From IMG/VR virus record IMGVR_UViG_3300021420_000068, positions 1-42,957 of that record: DNA of 42,957 nucleotides. One strand, 5' to 3'. Within the stretch, counting starts at the first letter, position 1; each line of letters starts with the position of its first letter. Both the position numbers and the translations under genes were made by a program. The notes beneath the pieces are model-generated. The model saw nothing but the letters and a program-made list of their open reading frames with translations, did no database searches and was not told the origin of the DNA. This DNA comes from a virus. Positions 1 to 5,770 of this stretch are shown one piece after another.

Positions 1-449
1 GTCTTTTGGTGCAGCGTCTCACTGTAGCAGACGGAAAGATGCGGCATCGATATTTCGGTGCGCTCGACCTGCGGCCCGATCAGGATGGCATGTCCCTCCG
101 GCTCCCAATCGGTGTTGTGGTAGAGCAGCAATCGCTTGATCGTCGGGCCCGGGTTGGTGACGATCGACAGCACGGAAGGGTCGTAACATACCGCGAGGTC
201 AATCGGGGTCTTCGTATACGTCGGCACCCAGGTCACGCAATTGGCGCCCAGCGAATAGCCGATCACGACCAGATGGCCGGTGCCGTGAGCCCTCCACTCC
301 GAAATGTCGGTCGCAATCAGCGCCGGGTCGCTCCACGAATAGGTCGACACCACCGCCGCCGGGTATAGCCCCGCAATGCGCTGCGACAGCAGATACATCC
401 CGAACGACGTGAACACCCCGCCCTGGCCGTAGATCACACAGACTTTCAT
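1..449 (-). CDS. Alpha/beta-hydrolase (esterase-like), 5' part; continues at 42780-42957
   Basis: The reading frame starts with ATG at 449 and stays open to base 1. Joined through the terminal repeat to 42957-42780 it gives a protein of about 159 residues. It has a short hydrophobic first strand (VCVIYGQGG) and the nucleophile-elbow motif GYSLG with Ser66. Possible acid and base residues are Asp90 (CYDPS) and His137 (MPHLSV). This order is that of the serine alpha/beta-hydrolase triad. The family includes lipases, esterases and thioesterases; the substrate cannot be told. No signal peptide is seen. The start overlaps the stop of the upstream gene (ATGA), so the two are co-translated. It is the last gene of the small leftward block. 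Recognition of the fold is by motif only. Confidence 0.68.
   Translation of the reverse strand, partial: MKVCVIYGQGGVFTSFGMYLLSQRIAGLYPAAVVSTYSWSDPALIATDISEWRAHGTGHLVVIGYSLGANCVTWVPTYTKTPIDLAVCYDPSVLSIVTNPGPTIKRLLLYHNTDWEPEGHAILIGPQVERTEISMPHLSVCYSETLHQK
22..147. repeat. Direct terminal repeat, left copy
   Basis: These 126 bases are identical to 42832-42957. The 21 bases before them (1-21) match 42811-42831 with five differences. The repeat lies inside the hydrolase gene. The simplest reading is an assembly overlap of a circular or circularly permuted phage genome. A true packaged terminal repeat is less likely, because it would interrupt a gene. Confidence 0.95.
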
Positions 450-643
450 CAATACCTCAAGCCACGCCGCGTCCGCTCCCACCACAGAAATCTGTGCCAG
501 CCCCAGATGTACGGATTGGCGAACGAGTTGCGGACGATCGGCAGATGAGCGTCGCCCCAATCCATTTCCATCGCCAATTGCGGTGACATATTTTCCCGCA
601 GCAGATGCATGCATTCCTCCCACCAAAAGGCAAACGCGCCCAT
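449..643 (-). CDS. Small hypothetical protein, Trp-rich (64 aa)
   Basis: I do not recognise this protein. It is a 64-residue product with an unusually high Trp content (WWEE, WGWHRFLWWER) and an Arg-rich C-terminus. There is no clear membrane segment or signal peptide. ATG at 643 is chosen because it overlaps the stop of the upstream gene as ATGA; a TTG one codon earlier is possible. Its own stop overlaps the hydrolase start in the same way. It is therefore the middle gene of a tightly coupled three-gene leftward block (810 to the genome join). Confidence 0.6.
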   Translation of the reverse strand: MGAFAFWWEECMHLLRENMSPQLAMEMDWGDAHLPIVRNSFANPYIWGWHRFLWWERTRRGLRY

Positions 644-810
644 CAATCGCCCTCCGACACATCGTCGAAGCCGCGGTGCTCCGCCTGACGCTTGTGCAGC
701 GCCGCATAGGCCTCGTTCACCTGTTCCGGCAGAACGAGGTCATTGCGGAGCACCCAATCCAGCACCAGCAACAGCTCATCCAACCCGCTCATTCCACTCA
801 TAACCCGCAT
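643..810 (-). CDS. Small hypothetical protein (55 aa)
   Basis: The product is acidic and helical, with a Leu-rich first half and a charged C-terminus (EGD). No family is recognised. ATG at 810 is preferred because it is preceded by GGAGG at 6 nt. A second ATG three codons in is possible. It is the first gene of the leftward block that ends with the hydrolase; its stop overlaps the next start (ATGA). The frame extends upstream to 993, but that part is low-complexity and has no ribosome site, so I exclude it. Confidence 0.6.
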   Translation of the reverse strand: MRVMSGMSGLDELLLVLDWVLRNDLVLPEQVNEAYAALHKRQAEHRGFDDVSEGD

Positions 811-1016
811 CTCAAACCTCCAACTTGTGCCTGCAACACTAAGACGATTTGCAAAACCACCGGATAGAATTTTTTCCGGGGGTGTACGGGTTGCGGGGCG
901 CCTCGATTTCAAATCTCGCGACCCATCGAGGTTGGAAAACCGCGGGGCGCCAGGGGCGGGGCGGGGCGGGGCGAGGGTGCATAGCGTGTGCATAGGGGAA
1001 ACAGGCCGCTAAACCG

Positions 1017-1030
1017 TTGATATTGCTACT
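1017..1030. promoter_or_regulatory. Direct repeat flanking the HTH gene, left copy
   Basis: TTGATATTGCTACT differs in one base from TTGATGTTGCTACT at 1481-1494. The copies lie on the two sides of the HTH gene 1129-1371. This is the usual arrangement for operators read by a protein encoded between them. Function is inferred. Confidence 0.4.
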
Positions 1031-1080
1031 AGACCATGTGATTACTAATCGCACGCTCTCACCGACGCTAGATATAGTGC

Positions 1081-1113
1081 GTGAACAAACGGTGAATTAA
1101 CGGCGAATCAGGC
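1081..1113. repeat. Three imperfect 11-bp tandem repeats
   Basis: The three units are GTGAACAAACG, GTGAATTAACG and GCGAATCAGGC. The spacing of about one helical turn puts all copies on the same DNA face. This is typical of iterons or cooperative operator sites. The third unit is weak. It sits just past the stop of the HTH gene. Confidence 0.4.
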
Positions 1114-1128
1114 TTGAAAAGCCGCTCG

Positions 1129-1371
1129 CTACGGGTAGAAAACTCGCGTTCTTTCGCGTTGGCGGTCCAAACATGTAAAAGCTTGGTTCAATTTCAGACG
1201 GGCCTCGGCACCGAGACTGCCGGTCCGAATGATGTTGTAGACGTGCACTCGGGTGAGGCCGGAAGCTTCGGTGACGCTATTGAGCGTTGGGGCTCGCCTG
1301 GCGTATCGCTCGCCTTGCGGAGAGTATCGGAGCGCTTTCAGTCGGCGGACGATCTCAGCATCTGAGAGCAT
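1129..1371 (-). CDS. Helix-turn-helix DNA-binding protein, putative repressor (80 aa)
   Basis: The 80-residue protein is basic. Its central segment (about residues 30-55) reads as a helix-turn-helix: NSVTEASGLTRVHVYNII followed by a short turn and a further helix. The length suits a small Cro-type regulator; no dimerisation or protease domain is present. ATG at 1371 is chosen, with AAAGG about 9 nt upstream. A GTG at 1416 would add 15 residues. It is transcribed away from the early operon that begins at 1571, and near-identical 14-mers lie on both its sides. That context suggests autoregulation and control of the divergent early operon. DNA binding is likely by motif; the regulatory target is inferred. 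Confidence 0.65.
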   Translation of the reverse strand: MLSDAEIVRRLKALRYSPQGERYARRAPTLNSVTEASGLTRVHVYNIIRTGSLGAEARLKLNQAFTCLDRQRERTRVFYP

Positions 1372-1433
1372 CTTGACTGGCCTTTCTGAGGTTAAAGGAA
1401 GTGTGGGTGCGCGCACACGTGGCGGCGGGCGAG

Positions 1434-1463
1434 AAAATGCTCGTTTTTTCTAATGGTTGTCAA
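1434..1463 (-). promoter_or_regulatory. Possible leftward promoter of the HTH gene
   Basis: On the minus strand a perfect TTGACA (1458-1463) is followed after 17-18 bp by a poor -10 (GCATTT or CATTTT). It points to the HTH gene start at 1371 or 1416. The -35 is strong; the -10 is weak, so an activator may be needed or the site may be chance. Confidence 0.35.
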
Positions 1464-1480
1464 GTACCATTTTTATGTTA

Positions 1481-1503
1481 TTGATGTTGCTACTGATATA
1501 TCA
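1481..1503. promoter_or_regulatory. Direct repeat, right copy, joined to palindrome TGATATATCA
   Basis: TTGATGTTGCTACT (1481-1494) is the second copy of the 14-mer at 1017-1030. It runs directly into the perfect 10-bp palindrome TGATATATCA (1494-1503). It lies between the divergent start regions of the HTH gene and the early operon, where a repressor would act. Function is inferred. Confidence 0.45.
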
Positions 1504-1541
1504 GCGATTATGTCAGGAATGCCACAATTGATTTCTTGACT

Positions 1542-1570
1542 TTGACTTTCGACTTTGCCATTCGCAAATT
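1542..1570 (+). promoter_or_regulatory. Early promoter/operator element, copy 1 (weak match)
   Basis: TTGACT, 17 bp, then CAAATT. A dyad TTTGC-CATTC-GCAAA (1554-1568) overlaps the -10. It resembles the better elements at 2021 and 2446, also in the CGA-CTTTG part. GACTTT is repeated three times around it (1538, 1544, 1551). If this is the promoter, transcription would start near 1577, inside the first codons of the next gene. Confidence 0.4.
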
Positions 1571-1897
1571 ATGAGGACAGCCAAAGACCCTATGGCCCAG
1601 CGTGTGGCGCTGCGATTGCTCTCGCTAGGGATGGGTACGCCAGGGGAAATCGCCGCGTTTGCCGGTGTCTCCCGGCAGCTAATCGAGGGTTGGGCCAGAT
1701 GCGCAAATCTGGATTGGCGACGAATCAGGAAAGAGCGGATTGGCCGCTCATGGTCTAAGGAACTGCAACGTGGGTTTGCGGTACAGCGCAAGGTACAGCG
1801 GCGGAAGCGTCGAAATGGTTCCGAGGGAGGCGGGGGACTATCACCGCTCCAGGACCAAGAAACGCTGGCCTATCAGATGCCGGACCTGCCGACATAA
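1571..1897 (+). CDS. HTH DNA-binding protein, first gene of early operon (108 aa)
   Basis: A helix-turn-helix is visible at about residues 23-47 (TPGEIAAFAGVSRQLIEGWA), followed by a very basic segment (RKVQRRKRR). It is paralogous to the product of 3320-3562, which has TPAEAARLSGRSRQIARHWA in the same position and a basic tail. ATG at 1571 is given. An in-frame ATG at 1592 (MAQRV) is an alternative if transcription starts near 1577. The last 83 nt overlap the next gene in another frame, so its C-terminal Gly-rich tail may be a by-product of that overlap. Likely a DNA-binding regulator or replication accessory; target unknown. Confidence 0.6.
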   Translation: MRTAKDPMAQRVALRLLSLGMGTPGEIAAFAGVSRQLIEGWARCANLDWRRIRKERIGRSWSKELQRGFAVQRKVQRRKRRNGSEGGGGLSPLQDQETLAYQMPDLPT

Positions 1898-1988
1898 GGC
1901 GGCGGTCCATATGACCGAGGATGCGCTGCACGCCGCTCGCTTCCGGTGCAGCAAGTGCAATGGCCGCGATGTCGCCAAGCGGATTTAG
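1815..1988 (+). CDS. Small zinc-ribbon protein (57 aa)
   Basis: The product is short and basic, with two Cys pairs, CRTC (about residues 22-25) and CSKC (about 45-48). The roughly 20-residue spacing is that of a zinc ribbon. ATG at 1815 lies 83 nt inside the preceding HTH gene, in another frame; a longer version from 1740 is not supported. No enzyme motif is present. Such ribbons are common in small phage proteins that bind nucleic acid or a host protein. Role not known. Confidence 0.55.
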   Translation: MVPREAGDYHRSRTKKRWPIRCRTCRHKAAVHMTEDALHAARFRCSKCNGRDVAKRI

Positions 1989-2020
1989 CATCACATCATC
2001 GTGATAACGTACCTTATTGC

Positions 2021-2050
2021 TTGAACCTATCGCTTTGTCGTGCGACAAAT
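2021..2050 (+). promoter_or_regulatory. Early promoter/operator element, copy 2
   Basis: This 30-bp element matches 2446-2475 at 25 of 30 positions. It has TTGAAC (2021-2026), 17 bp, and GACAAA (2044-2049). A near-perfect dyad TTTGTCG-TG-CGACAAA (2034-2049) covers the -10. It ends 23 bp before the GTG start of the next gene. A bound dimeric regulator would block RNA polymerase. Confidence 0.6.
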
Positions 2051-2072
2051 AGAACGTCGAAAGGAAAACATC

Positions 2073-2264
2073 GTGGCAAAAACCTTCAAACTCGCAAATG
2101 GCAAGACCGCAACAATCATGATGGATTGGGGTAACGGCGTGGTGCAGTTCTCTTACACCAACTCGGAAGGCACCATCAAGGTTGTCCGTGGCAAGCTTGC
2201 CGATTGGCAGGATTTACACTCGGCTGGCCGAACCCGCTGCGGTAATGACATCAGCGGCATTTAG
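2073..2264 (+). CDS. Small hypothetical protein (63 aa)
   Basis: No family is recognised. The 63-residue product alternates short beta-like and charged segments (KTFKLANGKTATI, GVVQFSYTN, TIKVVRGKL) and looks like a compact beta-rich fold. It has no membrane segment. GTG at 2073 is chosen because AAGGA lies about 7-8 nt upstream; the frame itself opens at 2040 inside the promoter element and that part is not expected to be translated. It is the first gene behind promoter element 2021-2050. Confidence 0.55.
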   Translation: MAKTFKLANGKTATIMMDWGNGVVQFSYTNSEGTIKVVRGKLADWQDLHSAGRTRCGNDISGI

Positions 2265-2275
2265 GGAGAGCGCGG

Positions 2276-2449
2276 ATGAAAACGAAGTTTTACGACATTA
2301 AGGCCGACCATGACTTGCGCAAGTATTTCGTAGTCGAGCGCAACACTCAAAAAATCGTTGCCTCTTACTCGTATAAACCAAAGGAAAGCGACCGTGCTCA
2401 AGCGGCGGGTCGGGCACAAATTCACCGTTTGGAACTGAACCGCCGTTGA
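2276..2449 (+). CDS. Small hypothetical protein (57 aa)
   Basis: This is a clear short gene: AGGGAGAG lies 5-6 nt before ATG at 2276. The 57-residue basic protein begins MKTKFYDIKADHD and ends NRR. It has a beta-like first half with YFVVERN and a charged helical second half. No family is recognised. It sits 11 nt after the preceding gene, as part of the early operon, and its stop overlaps the next promoter element at 2446. Confidence 0.55.
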   Translation: MKTKFYDIKADHDLRKYFVVERNTQKIVASYSYKPKESDRAQAAGRAQIHRLELNRR

Positions 2450-2475
2450 ACCTGTCGCTTTGTCATATTACAAAT
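2446..2475 (+). promoter_or_regulatory. Early promoter/operator element, copy 3
   Basis: TTGAAC, 17 bp, then TACAAA (2469-2474). The dyad TTTGTCATATTACAAA (2459-2474) overlaps the -10. It is 25/30 identical to 2021-2050 and lies 28 bp before the next ATG. Conservation of the dyad arms with change in the centre suggests selection for protein binding. Confidence 0.6.
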
Positions 2476-2502
2476 GGACATCGCAACCACGGGAGAGACG
2501 CA

Positions 2503-2871
2503 ATGACCGACCGACACGCGAGTCGCATGGTGCGATTTTGTCAACGCCATGGCCCGCGACGGCGCTATTTCGGTAGCGTTGGCGCAAAGGGCAACCCTAT
2601 GACATTCGACCCGAATCAGATGGCCGAGCTCGCCGCACTCAAGCGCTACCGATACGAGCGGGATGGCGGCGGCGGGGCCAGCGTGGTGTACGAGACCTCT
2701 AAGGCGTACTGGGACAGCCGCGGCCTCAAGGAAATGTCCGAATGGAACCAATTGCGCATCGCCACACGCGAGCGGTTCCGCATGACCTGCCAGATACAGC
2801 GCGAACAATTCCGTCTCGCGTGCCTCACATCAAAGGAAGGGTTTTACCATGGCGACACGATTCCGTTCTAA
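2503..2871 (+). CDS. Hypothetical protein (122 aa)
   Basis: No family is recognised. The product is basic and mainly helical, with a Gly run near the middle (DGGGGAS) and a long charged helix behind it (RIATRERFRMTC onwards) that could form a coiled coil. ATG at 2503 is chosen for GGGAGAG about 5 nt upstream; a frame opening at 2446 lies inside the promoter element. ATG at 2599 (MTFDPNQM) is another option. The last 23 nt overlap the next gene. Confidence 0.5.
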   Translation: MTDRHASRMVRFCQRHGPRRRYFGSVGAKGNPMTFDPNQMAELAALKRYRYERDGGGGASVVYETSKAYWDSRGLKEMSEWNQLRIATRERFRMTCQIQREQFRLACLTSKEGFYHGDTIPF

Positions 2872-3127
2872 GAAATGGTGCCCAAGCAAAGACCCGAATT
2901 ACCGACAAACCGATGATTATTCGATGGGTTATGCGGTCGGCAAGGTGACAAGATGGAGATATGAACCTGGCGCCGACGGCAAGCCGCAAGCGGTGTTGCC
3001 CGGTGCTGAACGAAAGAGCGTCATGCCCACTCGCCGACTCGCGCGTGTGCCGCAGAAACCCTCCGACCATGGCCTATTCAGCGACGAGGCCGACCAGCTC
3101 GATTTGTTCGAAATGTTTCAGGATTAA
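2849..3127 (+). CDS. Hypothetical protein (92 aa)
   Basis: No family is recognised. The 92-residue product is basic at the N-terminus (TRFRSKKW) and acidic at the C-terminus (DEADQLDLFEMFQD). The DLFEMF ending could be a short linear docking motif, for example for the beta clamp or another host protein; this is a guess. The start at 2849 has AAAGGAAGG upstream, inside the end of the preceding gene. Confidence 0.5.
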   Translation: MATRFRSKKWCPSKDPNYRQTDDYSMGYAVGKVTRWRYEPGADGKPQAVLPGAERKSVMPTRRLARVPQKPSDHGLFSDEADQLDLFEMFQD

Positions 3128-3141
3128 CCGGGAGAATCAAC

Positions 3142-3342
3142 ATGATGATTGCACGCGAATACGCTTTGGAAGTTTTCCGCCGCGCCGTTATCGACGCTTT
3201 GGATCAGGCAAGCGAGAAATGCTTCGGGACGCCCGGCCTACATGGTTGGAAGGATCAGGATTTACCGGCGTTGTTCAAAACCCTAGACCGGCATGTGGAT
3301 AATTTGGCAGACCGTTTCGATGTCAAGCTTTCCGACATCTGA
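3142..3342 (+). CDS. Small hypothetical protein (66 aa)
   Basis: A helical, acidic 66-residue protein. It starts 14 nt after the previous stop, with GGGAG 7 nt before ATG. Its middle (CFGTPGLHGWKDQD) separates two helices. No family is recognised. It overlaps the next HTH gene by 23 nt, an arrangement that suggests translational coupling with that regulator. Confidence 0.5.
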   Translation: MMIAREYALEVFRRAVIDALDQASEKCFGTPGLHGWKDQDLPALFKTLDRHVDNLADRFDVKLSDI

Positions 3343-3562
3343 CCTAGACAAACTCGCGTGTACCTGGCTGCTCGAGCGCGGTCTCTGCACACCTGCCGAG
3401 GCTGCCCGCCTGTCAGGCCGATCGCGCCAGATTGCGCGACATTGGGCAGGTAAGGGTCCGGGCCATCACGCTCGAGAGGAATATCTCAAACGCCAATTCG
3501 CGCGGGTGAAGCGCAAGCTTGATTTGTCAAATGACGCAGACGCGCGTAAGGAGGGACCATGA
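3320..3562 (+). CDS. HTH DNA-binding protein, paralogue of the 1571-1897 product (80 aa)
   Basis: About residues 17-37 form a helix-turn-helix (TPAEAARLSGRSRQIARHWA), with a Lys/Arg-rich segment after it (YLKRQFARVKRKL). The same order of features is found in the product of 1571-1897, so the two probably arose by an old duplication. ATG at 3320 is chosen inside the preceding gene; an upstream ATG at 3293 would overlap it further. It is part of the early operon; the stop overlaps the next start as ATGA. A DNA-binding role is likely; target unknown. Confidence 0.6.
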   Translation: MSSFPTSDLDKLACTWLLERGLCTPAEAARLSGRSRQIARHWAGKGPGHHAREEYLKRQFARVKRKLDLSNDADARKEGP

Positions 3563-3801
3563 GCGAGATGCTGGAACGGGTGGCGCTGGCGTTGCTTGAG
3601 GCTGACATCGGGCCGGGAGGCTGGCCCGAAACCTGGGTCAATCGCGAGATTTGGTATCGACGCGCTCGTGCCGCCATTGCCGCGATGAGGGAACCGACGC
3701 TGGCGATGTTGCTGGCGACGGAAGATTGTCCCGGTATCGGCGATGAACGCGGCGGAGTCCGCGCCGAATGGGAAGCCATGATTGACGAGGCCCTGAAATG
3801 A
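3559..3801 (+). CDS. Conserved phage-type small protein (80 aa)
   Basis: The pattern is familiar from many small phage and prophage proteins of alphaproteobacteria: an N-terminal LERVALALLEA helix, a Trp/Arg helix with RARAAIAAMREPT, and a C-terminal EWEAMIDEAL. No function is established for the family to my knowledge. It starts with ATGA overlap on the preceding HTH gene and ends the same way against the next gene, so it is tightly coupled. It is a soluble helical protein with no catalytic motif. Confidence 0.6.
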   Translation: MSEMLERVALALLEADIGPGGWPETWVNREIWYRRARAAIAAMREPTLAMLLATEDCPGIGDERGGVRAEWEAMIDEALK

Positions 3802-3995
3802 GCCGAGCCCACCGAAGACACGGACGCATCAAGGTGGCGTTGCAACAATTGCTGGTGGCACGGGAAAGGGCCGGCGCGTATTACGGCCTGATCATCGACC
3901 CGGAAACCGATGCGATCGTCGCCGAGATACCGTTATGGAGCATGGCCGCCCGCGACGTGTTCGAACTTCAGATCGAATGGAGGTGCGACGAATGA
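3798..3995 (+). CDS. Small hypothetical protein (65 aa)
   Basis: The N-terminus is Arg/His-rich (SRAHRRHGRIK) and is followed by a helix and a beta-type core (YYGLIIDPETDAIVAEI). No family is recognised. Both ends overlap the neighbouring genes by ATGA. It is one of the run of tiny early genes, which in phages often encode host-takeover or anti-defence factors; for this gene that is only context. Confidence 0.5.
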   Translation: MSRAHRRHGRIKVALQQLLVARERAGAYYGLIIDPETDAIVAEIPLWSMAARDVFELQIEWRCDE

Positions 3996-4288
3996 CCGCC
4001 CACATGCACCATACGCCCTCGCGCGCGAAACAATGTTGCGGGAACTGCGATGCGTGGCAGAAAGGACACATGCCCCGTAAATCCAATACGGAGCCCGTGT
4101 GTGGGTTTTGCAGGGCGGCCGGTCCTCACCTCGTCCAACTCATGCAACCGGGCCACAGCGTCACCGCAAGCGGTCCTGTGATGGTTCCAGTGAGCATCCC
4201 CAATGTTTGGCCGCCGGTCACCGAAAATGAATGGTGCCGGCTTTGGAAATGGCAGGATGATACCGATGACGACCACCGACCAGAGTGA
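3992..4288 (+). CDS. Cys-rich small protein (98 aa)
   Basis: Two Cys groups are present, CCGNC (about residues 14-18) and CGFC (about 37-40), with Trp and aromatic residues near them. A zinc-binding ribbon is likely. The C-terminal part is Pro/Val-rich and ends acidic. It may be a nucleic-acid or protein-contact module; no family is recognised. ATG at 3992 overlaps the previous stop (ATGA). The frame is open further upstream to 3935, but that part lies over the preceding gene. Confidence 0.5.
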   Translation: MTAHMHHTPSRAKQCCGNCDAWQKGHMPRKSNTEPVCGFCRAAGPHLVQLMQPGHSVTASGPVMVPVSIPNVWPPVTENEWCRLWKWQDDTDDDHRPE

Positions 4289-4490
4289 ACGACCGATAAG
4301 CGGTCACCAGATACAGGCGATCCAGAAGCAGATGCTGGCCGAGTTCCAGAGGGCGCTCGACGACGTGGAGTTGAGGAAGATCGCCTTGCAGCACGCGTGC
4401 GCCGCGCGTGACGTGTCCGATCCGGTCAGCCTCGCGCGGGAAATGCACGCGTTCCTGTCGGAAGGGGCGGCTGCGGTGCTGGCGAAATAG
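4266..4490 (+). CDS. Small helical protein, last gene of the early operon (74 aa)
   Basis: The 74-residue product is a single long amphipathic helical stretch (QAIQKQMLAEFQRAL onward) with an Ala-rich end. No family is recognised. ATG at 4266 overlaps the previous gene by 23 nt; ATG at 4257 is possible. Its 3' end overlaps the 3' end of the convergent winged-helix gene by 65 bp, so the two operons meet head to head with no intergenic terminator. Confidence 0.5.
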   Translation: MTTTDQSERPISGHQIQAIQKQMLAEFQRALDDVELRKIALQHACAARDVSDPVSLAREMHAFLSEGAAAVLAK

Positions 4491-4803
4491 CTTGCAGCAC
4501 CCAGCGCGGGTTCCATTTCTGGTCCGACACGATTTCCAGGCCGAAGGAAGCCAGGGCGGCTTTCATGAGGGTGCGCTGCACGTTGAGCGCAGTGGGGCTG
4601 CACGAGGTGCGGTGAGAATAAACAATTTCGGCCAACTCGGCGCGCCTGAGCCCAGCCTGCCCCGCACGGTCTAGCGTTTCAAAAATCCGCAGCTGCATCA
4701 TGGTCAGCCTGGTCTCGACGCCAAGCGGTGGCACCGGCCTCCCGCAGCATGGGCAAACCTTCGGCTTGGTAGGATCAGGCCAATTGCCGTGCCGTTTGTT
4801 CAT
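4426..4803 (-). CDS. Zinc-knuckle plus winged-helix DNA-binding protein (125 aa)
   Basis: An N-terminal CPCCGRP motif (about residues 18-24) is followed by a winged-helix region (about 34-110: a helix MMQLRIFETLDRAG, then RRAELAEIVYSH, then a TALNVQRTLMKAAL recognition helix and a WVLQ strand). This arrangement is familiar in small alphaproteobacterial phage proteins. It probably binds DNA as a regulator or replication accessory. The Pro-rich tail overlaps the convergent gene at 4426-4490 and may be dispensable. ATG at 4803 overlaps the stop of the DUF1376 gene (ATGA). Confidence 0.6.
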   Translation of the reverse strand: MNKRHGNWPDPTKPKVCPCCGRPVPPLGVETRLTMMQLRIFETLDRAGQAGLRRAELAEIVYSHRTSCSPTALNVQRTLMKAALASFGLEIVSDQKWNPRWVLQAISPAPQPPLPTGTRAFPARG

Positions 4804-5306
4804 CGACCGTTTTTCCGCGCCATGACTTCGAGTAGCTCGCGCGATGCCTGCAGCCTGCCCTTTGCCGAGTCCTCGTGCGCAGCCACAGAAAGACCAGTAG
4901 TTATATTACTATTGTGATTGGCAGACGGTTGCCACTCTTTTGCTACCCCGTTTGCTGTAGCAATTGGTACAGCTTTTGCTCTGGCAATTGCTTTCGCGAA
5001 ACCGCCACGCGCGCCAGCGATAGACCGTTGAATTATCTTGTGTTCTGCTTTTTGGAGTTCGGCGTCAATCCGCTTATGGCGCCAATTATTTTGAAACTTT
5101 TTTGCAATTGTTTCGCGATTTTTTTCCCAACTATATTTAGAAAGTTTTGCGATTATTGCGAGTTCCCTGTCGTTGTCCGGCAACCCGCCATGCTGCCAGT
5201 AATGACCGATCAGCAGCATGTAAGCGCCATGCTGCAGGGTACTCAGCTCCTGAGTGTCTCTGTGATAGTCGCCCCAATACCAAGGCATCCAGGCTGGGCC
5301 GCTCAT
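4800..5306 (-). CDS. DUF1376-type phage replication-associated protein (168 aa)
   Basis: The N-terminal half matches the DUF1376 pattern: MPWYWGDYHRDT, then LQHGAYMLLIGHYWQHGGLP, then the short Asp-rich turn and WRHKRIDAEL. The family is found in phage replication modules, in the place of a lambda O or DnaT-like protein. The C-terminal half is low-complexity and Asn/Ala-rich. ATG at 5306 has AGGGAG 9 nt upstream; GTG at 5342 would add 12 residues. The middle of the gene is clearly more AT-rich than its neighbours. It could load the host helicase at the origin; this role is inferred. Confidence 0.7.
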   Translation of the reverse strand: MSGPAWMPWYWGDYHRDTQELSTLQHGAYMLLIGHYWQHGGLPDNDRELAIIAKLSKYSWEKNRETIAKKFQNNWRHKRIDAELQKAEHKIIQRSIAGARGGFAKAIARAKAVPIATANGVAKEWQPSANHNSNITTGLSVAAHEDSAKGRLQASRELLEVMARKNGR

Positions 5307-5365
5307 GCGAATCATCTCCCTGAAAACGCCGAGGATAGACACGCCAAACTTAATTTCGGGTTAAC

Positions 5366-5770
5366 CTACTTCCGCGCCTCGTTGTAGACCCGCATCGCGC
5401 ACCCCTTGGCGTTCTGGTAAATCTCTGAGCCGGTGAACCGGAACAGTTTGATCCCCGCGCGCCGGATCATGATGTCGCGGCGGCGGTCGCGCGCCACGTC
5501 CTCGGGCTTGGTGTGGAACTCGTTGCCGTCGCATTCGATGAACACCGGCGCCGACTTGTGCGGCACAGCCAGGGCCCAATCGATCCGGTAGCGGCGCCAC
5601 TTGAATTGCGGATAAAGAAACCATTCATCATCCATCAGCTCAAGCATGGCCAAACCAAACATCACCTCAATTGGCGACTCAGTAAATTTGGCCATCCGGG
5701 CGGCGGCCTCGACTTTCTCACGGAAAAAATGGCCCTCGCCAACGAAGGTATCTTCTTCCATCTCGATCAC
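5366..5770 (-). CDS. PD-(D/E)XK nuclease, DUF559/Vsr-like (134 aa)
   Basis: The order of motifs fits the single-domain PD-(D/E)XK fold: Glu35 in SPIE, Asp64 in RIDWAL, then FIECDGNEFH with Glu79 and Asp81, and a basic stretch ARDRRRD followed by LFRFTGSEIY. This resembles the Vsr and DUF559 nucleases. A nick or cut in DNA is the expected activity; the target is unknown. It lies in the leftward regulatory/replication operon. GTG at 5770 overlaps the preceding stop as GTGA; ATG at 5761 is an alternative. Confidence 0.75.
   Translation of the reverse strand: MIEMEEDTFVGEGHFFREKVEAAARMAKFTESPIEVMFGLAMLELMDDEWFLYPQFKWRRYRIDWALAVPHKSAPVFIECDGNEFHTKPEDVARDRRRDIMIRRAGIKLFRFTGSEIYQNAKGCAMRVYNEARK

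Larger units (their letters stand above)
811..1128. other. Non-coding regulatory stretch
   Basis: This 318-bp stretch carries no convincing gene. It holds a GC-rich part with GCGGGGCGCC present twice (about 892 and 942). An inverted repeat CCTCGAT (901-907) / ATCGAGG (925-931) is present. One copy of TTGATATTGCTACT lies at 1017-1030, and three imperfect 11-bp repeats lie at 1081-1113. It separates the leftward block from the HTH gene at 1129-1371 and is a candidate operator or origin region. Confidence 0.55.

Noticed and set aside
22-147. A true packaged direct terminal repeat
   Set aside because: It falls inside a gene and has a length near an assembly word size; circular overlap is simpler.
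901-931. Possible tRNA or attachment-site hairpin (CCTCGAT...ATCGAGG with TTCAAATC)
   Set aside because: No cloverleaf can be drawn around it: T-stem and acceptor pairing are absent, and no integrase is present.
4875-5387. Plus-strand frame of 170 codons opposite the DUF1376 gene
   Set aside because: The minus strand has a recognised domain and a ribosome site; the plus frame has no family likeness.
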